A stretch of 41,222 nt of DNA, from the NCBI GenBank assembly GCA_015064095.1, contig SVSW01000009.1, positions 1 through 41,222 of the forward strand. The letters run 5' to 3'. Positions 8,813-14,596 of this stretch are shown piece after piece. Under the pieces are notes generated by a model. The model was given only the letters and a program-made list of their open reading frames with translations. It was not told the origin of the DNA and did not search any database. Made by a program: the position numbers and the translations under genes. This stretch comes from Oscillospiraceae bacterium. Lineage in GTDB: Bacteria > Bacillota > Clostridia > Oscillospirales > CAG-272. How positions within the stretch are numbered: position 1 is the first letter of the stretch; every line of letters begins with the position of its first letter.

Positions 8813-8841
8813 AAAAAGCAAGGGTAGATCCCTTGCTTTTT
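8813..8841. terminator. Terminator after the AGCS symporter gene
   Basis: AAAAAGCAAGGG / TAGAT / CCCTTGCTTTTT, perfect 12-bp stem with a U tract in the leftward direction, just past the symporter stop codon. Confidence 0.88.
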
Positions 8842-8857
8842 ATGTAAATAATATTCG

Positions 8858-10270
8858 TTATTCCTTTTCGGAAGAAAGCTTTTTGTTTTCGAAATACTTT
8901 TTTGTGGCTTTTGTTACAACACCTGAAAGAACAGTTAGCGCGATAAGATTTGGCAGGGCCATAAGAGCGTTAAAGCAGTCGGCGATCAACCAAACGATTC
9001 CTATATCTGCAACGGCACCAATGAATACGAAAGCAACATAGATGAGTCTATATACAAGAACGACCTTCTTTTGTTGGGATTTAAAAAGATAGGTCGCGCA
9101 GACCTCTCCGTAATATGCCCAGCCGAGAATCGTGGATAGGGCAAAAAAGATAGTTGCAACGGAGATCACAATATTACCAACGTAGGGGAGAGCTTCGCCA
9201 AATGCCGCCGCACTGAGTGCAGCACCGTTATATATTGGATTGACACCTGCATTGAACGCATCGAGATATACATCGGAGGAAAGAACCACAAGTGCTGACA
9301 TCGTGCATATTACGATAGTCGTGATAAATACCTCAAACACACCCCAAAGGCCTTGCTTAACGGGATCCTCGGCGCTTGATGCGGCATGGGCTATCGGAGC
9401 ACTTCCAAGACCGGCTTCGTTTGTGAAAACACCTCTGCCCACTCCGTATCTCATTGCGACAAGTATTCCGTATCCGGCAACGCCGCCAAACGCTGCCTTG
9501 AAGTTAAACGCCTCTTTGAAAACAAGAGCAAATGCGGAAGGAATGCCCTCTGCGTTAAAAACAAGAGATGTAACAGATGCAAGGATAAAGAAAACCGCCA
9601 TTACGGGAACGAGCTTTTCATTTACAGAGGCAATACGCTTAACACCGCCGAGAATTACCACGCTTATAATGACTGTAAGTATTGCACCGGTGATCCATGG
9701 AGCCACATTAAAGGTGGTTTCAAAAACACCTGCAATCGAATTTGACTGAGTTGCATTTCCGGTTCCGATACAAGCTATCATTGCAAATACCGCAAACAAA
9801 GCGGCGAGCCATTTAAGTCCAAGCCCGTTTTTGATATAGAACATCGGTCCGCCAACCCATGCACCGGCCTCGTTTTTTTCGCGGTATTTAATAGAGAGTA
9901 CTATTTCGGCGTATTTGGTTACCATGCCGAGAAGTGCGCTTATCCACATCCAGAATATAGCGCCGGGACCGCCCGCGAAAAGAGCCGTTGCAACTCCTGC
10001 GATGCTTCCCGTGCCGATAGTGCCGGCGAGGGCTGTGGTAACTGCTTGGAAAGGGCTGACGCTTCCGCTGTCCTTTGTGTGCAGATTTTTTTTGAACAGG
10101 CTTCCTATCGTATTTTTTATTACGTATCCGAATCGCGCAAATTGAAATCCGCGCAACCTGACAGTCAAAAAGAATCCAACGACAATCAGAAGGACCAGCA
10201 TTGTGATGCTGAGTATGTTATCGTACGCGTAATTTAAAGCTGTGTTCAAGGCGTTTAATATGGCGGCCAT
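8858..10270 (-). CDS. Alanine/glycine:cation symporter (AGCS family)
   Basis: Secondary transporter importing alanine, glycine or a related amino acid with Na+ or H+. The 470-aa protein has about 10-11 membrane helices and family signatures FQAVTTALAGTIGTGSIAGV and GGPGAIFWMWISALLGMVTKYAE (roughly residues 75-125), then GVGRGVFTNEAGLGSAPIAHAA. The frame opens at 10336, but that point lies within the -35 box; the ATG at 10270 has GGGAG 6 nt upstream and lies about 30 nt after the predicted transcription start, so it is used. Single-gene unit with its own promoter and terminator. No regulatory RNA fits in the short leader. Exact substrate not determinable. Confidence 0.93.
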   Translation of the reverse strand: MAAILNALNTALNYAYDNILSITMLVLLIVVGFFLTVRLRGFQFARFGYVIKNTIGSLFKKNLHTKDSGSVSPFQAVTTALAGTIGTGSIAGVATALFAGGPGAIFWMWISALLGMVTKYAEIVLSIKYREKNEAGAWVGGPMFYIKNGLGLKWLAALFAVFAMIACIGTGNATQSNSIAGVFETTFNVAPWITGAILTVIISVVILGGVKRIASVNEKLVPVMAVFFILASVTSLVFNAEGIPSAFALVFKEAFNFKAAFGGVAGYGILVAMRYGVGRGVFTNEAGLGSAPIAHAASSAEDPVKQGLWGVFEVFITTIVICTMSALVVLSSDVYLDAFNAGVNPIYNGAALSAAAFGEALPYVGNIVISVATIFFALSTILGWAYYGEVCATYLFKSQQKKVVLVYRLIYVAFVFIGAVADIGIVWLIADCFNALMALPNLIALTVLSGVVTKATKKYFENKKLSSEKE

Positions 10271-10307
10271 GTTTTTCTCCCTAATATTATAATTGCAAAC
10301 AAGAATC

Positions 10308-10336
10308 ATTATATATAAAGCGCAAAGCTTTGTCAA
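10308..10336 (-). promoter_or_regulatory. Consensus sigma-A promoter of the AGCS symporter gene
   Basis: Minus strand TTGACA (10336-10331), 17 nt, TATAAT (10313-10308): a full match to consensus at both boxes with optimal spacing. Confidence 0.9.
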
Positions 10337-10605
10337 TAACTTTTTGTGTAAAATATGATATTTTATGAGATAATTTTAAGAATTATCAAACATTTTGACA
10401 CCAAGAAATTTACCCATTAGACGAATATCGATAATTGTTTACACTGTAAATGTAAATAGAATGGACGTAACTATTACCGCCTTTTCAAACAAAGGGAGAA
10501 AAGCTACATCAGCACTTTTTCACTATTCACTTTTACCTATTACCTATTGACAAGTTTCGAGAGAAGAGTGAAAAGTGAAAAGTTAAAAGTGAAGAAGTAA
10601 AAGCG
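10337..10605. other. Gene-free AT-rich stretch with short repeats
   Basis: I see no credible gene here. It holds a weak hairpin (GATAATT / TTAAG / AATTATC, 10369-10387) and, from about 10516 to 10600, copies of TTCACTTTT-type words followed by their complement AAAAGTGAA-type words (for example AGTGAAAAGTGAAAAGTTAAA). The two halves form an imperfect inverted repeat around the centre TTGACAAGTTTCGAGAG. This kind of sequence often marks dispersed intergenic repeats. Confidence 0.5.
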
Positions 10606-10733
10606 GTATGGAATTGATTGCAGAGCAATCGTATGGAATCAAGCCGCAGGAAAATGCACCTTCGGTGATGCCATACGCCTACGGCAATGCCATACACGCT
10701 GAAGCGTGATTACATACCAAGCCTGCGGCTTGG
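10606..10733. repeat. Array of mini-hairpins joined by GTATGG / CCATAC words
   Basis: Five small palindromes follow one another: GATTGC-AGA-GCAATC (10616-10630), CACC-TTC-GGTG (10657-10667), GCC-TAC-GGC (10677-10685), CACGC-TGAA-GCGTG (10695-10708) and CCAAGCC-TGC-GGCTTGG (10717-10733). GTATGG occurs at 10606 and 10631, and its complement CCATAC at 10671 and 10690, so the whole block could also fold into a branched structure with hairpins at the tips. No reading frame is preserved. It resembles REP/BIME-type palindromic elements; a transposase remnant of the matching class is at the right edge of the window. Confidence 0.6.
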
Positions 10734-10735
10734 AT

Positions 10736-10766
10736 AAAAAATAACGGCTCGAAAGCCGTTATTTTT
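10736..10766. terminator. Terminator after tRNA-Leu(CAG)
   Basis: AAATAACGGCT / CGAA / AGCCGTTATTT with flanking A and T runs, directly after the encoded CCA end of the tRNA on the minus strand. Confidence 0.88.
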
Positions 10767-10853
10767 TGGTGCGGGTAAAAGGACTTGAACCTTCACCGAG
10801 TTGCCCCGACTAGAACCTGAATCTAGCGCGTCTGCCAATTCCGCCATACCCGC
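10767..10853 (-). tRNA. tRNA-Leu(CAG)
   Basis: 87 nt including an encoded CCA. Acceptor arms GCGGGTA and TACCCGC pair fully with discriminator A; the D arm carries GGCGGAATTGGCAGACGCG; anticodon stem CTAGA/TCTAG encloses loop TTCAGGT, giving anticodon CAG; a long variable arm follows, then GGTTCAAGTCC in the T arm. The long variable arm and discriminator A identify a class II leucine tRNA reading CUG. Confidence 0.95.
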
Positions 10854-10874
10854 GAATATTAACTTTTCGAAAAA

Positions 10875-10904
10875 ACAAAGCAGTCGCTATGCGACTGCTT
10901 TGCT
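10875..10904. terminator. Terminator after tRNA-Leu(GAG)
   Basis: AAAGCAGTCGC / TAT / GCGACTGCTTT; on the minus strand it is followed by GTTTTTT. It lies between the two tRNA genes, so the distal tRNA needs read-through or an unseen promoter. Confidence 0.8.
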
Positions 10905-10989
10905 TGGTGCGGGAAACGGGACTTGAACCCGTACGGTGAAATCCACACGCCCCTCAAACGTGCGCGTCTGCCAGTTCCGCCACTCCCGC
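10905..10989 (-). tRNA. tRNA-Leu(GAG)
   Basis: 85 nt including encoded CCA. Acceptor GCGGGAG pairs with TTCCCGC (one G-U pair); anticodon stem CACGT/GCGTG encloses loop TTGAGGG, so the anticodon is GAG, reading CUC and CUU. Long variable arm and discriminator A are typical of leucine tRNA. A consensus promoter is 53 nt upstream. Confidence 0.94.
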
Positions 10990-11018
10990 GTGAGCCGCTG
11001 CTCTCAGGCAACATTGGT

Positions 11019-11047
11019 ATTATACATCAAACGCCTTTAAATGTCAA
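11019..11047 (-). promoter_or_regulatory. Consensus promoter of the tRNA-Leu pair
   Basis: Minus strand TTGACA (11047-11042), 17 nt, TATAAT (11024-11019). Full consensus, as expected for a stable RNA gene. Confidence 0.9.
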
Positions 11048-11101
11048 TACCTTTTTTCAATTTTTTTGAAAAAAATTATTCTTTTGAAAACACTAAAAAA
11101 C

Positions 11102-11130
11102 TTGACGAAAAATGGCGTTTATGTTACAAT
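11102..11130 (+). promoter_or_regulatory. Sigma-A promoter of the ABC exporter gene
   Basis: TTGACG (11102-11107), 17 nt, TACAAT (11125-11130), about 29 nt before the start codon. Confidence 0.82.
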
Positions 11131-11158
11131 TAAAGGGATATAAGAAAGGAATGTAAAA

Positions 11159-12880
11159 ATGTTAAAACGCTTTCTGTCTTACTACAAGCCTCACAAAAAA
11201 CTTTTCATTATGGATATGCTCGCATCGCTGATCGTGGCGCTGACGGCGATACTTTATCCCATAATCACTCGCAAGATGTTAAATGACCTTATCCCGAACA
11301 AAAACTTCAAGCTCATAATTGCTTTCGGTCTCGGGCTTCTCGGTATTTACATCATTCGTATGCTTCTAAATTATTTTGTTCAGTATTACGGACACGTTAT
11401 GGGCGTACGTATGCAGGCGCATATGCGCAGCGATATGTTCCGTCATCTTGAAAAGCTGCCGTACAAATTCTTCGACAATAATGAGACGGGAAAGATCATG
11501 TCCCGAATGACCAACGACCTCATGGATATATCCGAGCTTGCCCACCACGGACCTGAAAATCTGATCATTTCGTCGATCTCCGTGATAACATCGTTTATCT
11601 ATCTTTGGACGATACGCTGGGAGCTGACGCTTATTATCTTTGCCTGCGTGCCGATCTTGCTTTTTATTTCTCTTGTTTTGCGCAAAAGAATGAGAAATGC
11701 ATTTATGGAGAGCCGTAAATCGATAGCGGTCATAAACTCATCGCTTGAGAGCAGTATTTCGGGCATACGGGTGACAAAGGCATTCAACAATTCCGATAAG
11801 GAAGAGGAGAAATTCGAAAAGGGAAACACCTCATTTGTCGAAGCACGACGCAAGGCATATAAGGCTATGGGACAATTCCATTCCTCAACCGCTTTTGTTA
11901 CCGATATCTTTAATGTCCTTGTACTTATTGCGGGCGGTCTGTTCCTTTATTCCGGACGTATAAATTTTGCTGATTACTCTGCGTTTATTGTGTCTGTCGG
12001 TCTGTTCGTTTCTCCGATCATGACGCTTATAAACTTTATGGAGCAGTATCAAAACGGTTTAACGGGCTTTGCGCGATTTGTCGAGATCCTTGATACCGAG
12101 CCGGAGGCGGACGCCCCCGAAGCCGAGGATATAGGAAAGCTTGACGGTCACATTGAATTTTGCGGTGTGACCTACGGTTACAATCAGGACACGGACGTTC
12201 TGAAAAACATAAGCCTTGATATAAAGAAGGGAAAGACCTTTGCACTTGTCGGACCGAGCGGTGGCGGAAAGACCACTATATGCCACCTTATCCCTCATTT
12301 TTACGATATTGAGGCGGGAGACATTCTTATTGACGGTAAAAGCATCTCAAAGATAACACGCAGCTCGTTGCGCAGAAACATCGGTATCGTTCAGCAGGAC
12401 GTTTATCTTTTCAATGCAAGTATTCGGGAAAATATCCTCTACGGACGGCTTGATGCGACCGAGGAGGAGATCATAGAGGCTGCGAAGCGTGCAAATATAC
12501 ACGATTTTGTCATGACGCTTGAAAACGGCTATGACACCGAGATCGGAGAGCGCGGTGTCCGTCTTTCGGGCGGTCAAAAGCAGAGATTGAGCATCGCCCG
12601 AGTGTTCCTTAAAAATCCGCCGATCCTTATTCTTGACGAGGCAACGAGCGCACTTGACAATGCGACCGAAATACTTATTCAAAGCGCGCTTGACGAACTT
12701 TGCCGCGGCAGAACGACGATAGTTGTTGCTCATAGGCTCTCAACCATCAAAAATGCCGACGAGATCGCCGTGATATCGAACGGTCAGATAGTTGAGCAGG
12801 GCAATCACGACGAGCTTTTGGCTCTCGACGGAGAATATGCCGAGCTTTATAGACTTCAGTTTAAAACCGATAGCGAATAA
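11159..12880 (+). CDS. ABC exporter half-transporter (MdlB/MsbA type)
   Basis: Fused membrane-ATPase half-transporter, 573 aa, acting as a dimer to export lipids, drugs or peptides. An N-terminal domain of six helices (about residues 15-300) with the coupling-region pattern FFDNNETGKIMSRMTND (104-120) is followed by the nucleotide-binding domain: Walker A GPSGGGKTT (365-373), signature LSGGQ (469-473), Walker B ILILDEATSALD (489-500), H-loop His525. All catalytic residues are intact, so a homodimer is possible. There is no partner half-transporter next to it and no MarR or other regulator, which would be usual for drug-efflux pairs. AAGGA lies 8 nt before the ATG. Substrate cannot be told. 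Confidence 0.93.
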   Translation: MLKRFLSYYKPHKKLFIMDMLASLIVALTAILYPIITRKMLNDLIPNKNFKLIIAFGLGLLGIYIIRMLLNYFVQYYGHVMGVRMQAHMRSDMFRHLEKLPYKFFDNNETGKIMSRMTNDLMDISELAHHGPENLIISSISVITSFIYLWTIRWELTLIIFACVPILLFISLVLRKRMRNAFMESRKSIAVINSSLESSISGIRVTKAFNNSDKEEEKFEKGNTSFVEARRKAYKAMGQFHSSTAFVTDIFNVLVLIAGGLFLYSGRINFADYSAFIVSVGLFVSPIMTLINFMEQYQNGLTGFARFVEILDTEPEADAPEAEDIGKLDGHIEFCGVTYGYNQDTDVLKNISLDIKKGKTFALVGPSGGGKTTICHLIPHFYDIEAGDILIDGKSISKITRSSLRRNIGIVQQDVYLFNASIRENILYGRLDATEEEIIEAAKRANIHDFVMTLENGYDTEIGERGVRLSGGQKQRLSIARVFLKNPPILILDEATSALDNATEILIQSALDELCRGRTTIVVAHRLSTIKNADEIAVISNGQIVEQGNHDELLALDGEYAELYRLQFKTDSE

Positions 12881-12886
12881 TGTCGC

Positions 12887-12941
12887 AAAAGATCCTTTAT
12901 TCATATTATGATAGTGTATCATAATTGATGGAGGATCTTTT
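12887..12941 (+). promoter_or_regulatory. Nested dyads in the ZIP transporter leader (candidate operator and ribosome-site-sequestering stem)
   Basis: Outer arms AAAAGATCCT (12887-12896) and AGGATCTTTT (12932-12941) are perfect complements; the right arm overlaps the GGAGG ribosome binding site (12930-12934). Inside lies a second perfect dyad, ATTATGATA (12905-12913), GTG, TATCATAAT (12917-12925). The inner dyad has the look of an operator for a dimeric regulator, possibly metal-responsive of the Fur or MntR kind; the outer one could form an mRNA stem that hides the ribosome site. No good -35/-10 pair is visible. Function is inferred. Confidence 0.5.
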
Positions 12942-12944
12942 CCT

Positions 12945-13691
12945 ATGGAATGGGTTTTGATAACAGCCGGCATAATCGCGCTGTCTACCGTTATAGGAAC
13001 GTTTATAGGCTTTTGCTTTAAAAACATATCAAAGAAGGCTAACAACTGTGTTATCGGATTTTCTGCGGGTGTGATGCTTTGCGCTGCCGTCGGAGGGCTT
13101 ATCGAACCGGCGATCGAATACGGCGGAAATTTCGGCGTTTTGATTGCTGTTTTAGGAATATTTTGCGGAGCTTTGTTCCTTTGGCTTGTAGATAAGCTTA
13201 TGCCGAAAATAAACTCGGTGATCGGCGTAAAGGAGGAAAACGGGCAGGGCAGAGTTATGCTGCTTGTTGCCGCTATCGCCATTCATCATTTGCCGGAGGG
13301 GATCGCTGCGGGTGTCAGCTTCGGAACCGGAAATATGCGTGAGATCGCCATGGTTTGCGGTGGCATCGCAATACAAAACATGCCTGAGGCAGCAGTTATA
13401 ATTGCGCCGATGCTAAATTCGGGTGTCAGCCGTAAAAAAGCCGTTTTTATAGCGCTTATCAGCGGTGGTATGGAGGTTATCGGCACTTTGCTCGGTTTCT
13501 TCTTTGTAACGGTTGCAAACGCGATCATGCCGTTTGCTCTTGCGTTTGCCGGCGGCAGTATGATGTATATAATCATTGACGAGATGATACCGCAAACTCA
13601 CGGCGAAAAATTCGGCGCAACCGCATCGTTTTTTACTCTTTTCGGATTTTCGCTGATGTTGATTTTTGATACAGTTATCGGTATGATATAA
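12945..13691 (+). CDS. ZIP family divalent metal transporter (GufA/ZupT-like)
   Basis: Membrane carrier for Zn2+ and possibly Fe2+ or Mn2+ into the cytoplasm. The 248-aa protein has about eight helices. The binuclear metal site is visible as HHLPEG in helix 4 (about residues 110-115) and QNMPEA in helix 5 (about 145-150); a histidine-rich cytoplasmic loop is absent. The form matches the GufA subfamily. Start ATG has GGAGG 10 nt upstream, a slightly long spacing. It is 64 nt downstream of the ABC exporter and may be read from that promoter or have its own regulated one; the leader dyads suggest metal-dependent control. Confidence 0.92.
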   Translation: MEWVLITAGIIALSTVIGTFIGFCFKNISKKANNCVIGFSAGVMLCAAVGGLIEPAIEYGGNFGVLIAVLGIFCGALFLWLVDKLMPKINSVIGVKEENGQGRVMLLVAAIAIHHLPEGIAAGVSFGTGNMREIAMVCGGIAIQNMPEAAVIIAPMLNSGVSRKKAVFIALISGGMEVIGTLLGFFFVTVANAIMPFALAFAGGSMMYIIIDEMIPQTHGEKFGATASFFTLFGFSLMLIFDTVIGMI

Positions 13692-13719
13692 AAAAGATCC
13701 TCGAAAGAGGATCTTTTTT
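13690..13719. terminator. Bidirectional terminator between the ZIP gene and deoC
   Basis: AAAAAAGATCCTC / GAAA / GAGGATCTTTTTT, strong hairpin with a GNRA loop. It serves both the ZIP gene and the eight-gene coaE-deoC operon. Its stem sequence is the same as the outer dyad in the ZIP leader. Confidence 0.9.
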
Positions 13720-13720
13720 A

Positions 13721-14386
13721 TTAATAGTTTCCGAGCTTTTCGCTTTTAAGTATTTTTACAAGCGCGCTTGTGCCGAGACGAGTTGCACCGAGAGCTATGA
13801 AATCCTCCGCGTCGGCAAATGAGCGTATACCGCCGGCAGCTTTGATGCCGAGCCCGGGGCGAACGTTTGCCCTGAAAAGCGCGATATCCTCGCGTGTTGC
13901 GCCGCCGCTTGAAAAGCCGGTGGAGGTCTTGATAAAGTCCGCGCCGCTGTCCGAAACGATCCGACACATTTTGATCTTTTCATCTTCGGTCAAAAGGCAA
14001 GTTTCGATAATGACTTTAAGAACTCGATCGCCGCAGACCTTTTTGACAAGCTCAATTTCACGCTGAACGTAATCGTAATTGCCTGCACGGAGCATACCAA
14101 TATTTGCAACCATATCGACCTCCGAGCCTCCGTCACAGAACACGCGCGACGCCTCAAAGCATTTGGCTTCGGTGGAGGTATTTCCGTGAGGGAAACCGGC
14201 AAGACCGCAGATCTTAATTCTTCCGTCGGCGATCCTTGCCGCCTCTTTGATATAGCAAAGAGGAATGCAAACGCTTGCAGTGCCGTACTTTATTCCGTCC
14301 TCGACCACGGTCTTGATCTCATCGGGTGTTGCCGTTTGGAGCAAAAGAGTGTGGTCAACGAGCTTTAAAATTTCCGATCTTTCCAT
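13721..14386 (-). CDS. deoC: Deoxyribose-phosphate aldolase
   Basis: Cleaves 2-deoxyribose 5-phosphate to acetaldehyde and glyceraldehyde 3-phosphate in deoxynucleoside catabolism. TIM-barrel class I aldolase, 221 aa, normal length. The Schiff-base lysine is Lys153 in FIKTSTGF; Asp91 in EVDMV and Lys124 in RVLKVI are the other conserved residues; KAAGGIR is the phosphate-binding segment. The ATG at 14386 overlaps the stop of the preceding gene (TGATG). An in-frame GTG at 14398 is possible but has no ribosome binding site. Last gene of the coaE operon; no deoB, deoD or deoR neighbour. Confidence 0.95.
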   Translation of the reverse strand: MERSEILKLVDHTLLLQTATPDEIKTVVEDGIKYGTASVCIPLCYIKEAARIADGRIKICGLAGFPHGNTSTEAKCFEASRVFCDGGSEVDMVANIGMLRAGNYDYVQREIELVKKVCGDRVLKVIIETCLLTEDEKIKMCRIVSDSGADFIKTSTGFSSGGATREDIALFRANVRPGLGIKAAGGIRSFADAEDFIALGATRLGTSALVKILKSEKLGNY

Positions 14387-14583
14387 CAAAGCGTCCACAA
14401 TTCGTCGTAGTTCGGAAGCTCAGCCTCTGCCGAATGATTGTGATCTTTATGATCGTCATCTTTCGGGGTAAGCAGATCGACAATGAAGAATATTGCGGTG
14501 GTTGCAACTCCGAGCACCATAAGTCCTACAAGTATGAGGCATGTGAGGCGAACCCAAAATTTATTGGAATGTTTTTTAGCCAT
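14386..14583 (-). CDS. Small single-pass membrane protein with Asp/His-rich tail
   Basis: I do not recognise the family. The 65-residue product has a basic N-terminus (MAKKHSNKFWVR), one membrane helix (about residues 11-38) and a hydrophilic tail with DDDHKDHNHSAEAE (about residues 42-55) that could bind a metal or simply be acidic and extracellular. AAGGAG is about 9 nt before the ATG, the stop overlaps the deoC start, and it is 13 nt after parC. The well-formed translation signals and fit within a tight operon support a real gene. Confidence 0.75.
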   Translation of the reverse strand: MAKKHSNKFWVRLTCLILVGLMVLGVATTAIFFIVDLLTPKDDDHKDHNHSAEAELPNYDELWTL

Positions 14584-14596
14584 TTTTTAATTCTCC

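Noticed and set aside
10337-10605. Riboswitch or leader RNA for the AGCS symporter
   Set aside because: The promoter at 10308-10336 leaves a leader of only about 30 nt, and this stretch lies upstream of the promoter.
10606-10733. CRISPR array
   Set aside because: The palindromes differ from each other in sequence and length, and there are no constant repeats with unique spacers or cas genes.
12740-13282. Minus-strand open frame of 180 aa across the exporter end and ZIP start
   Set aside because: Covers the nested dyads and two conserved genes in antisense; hydrophobic runs mirror the ZIP helices.
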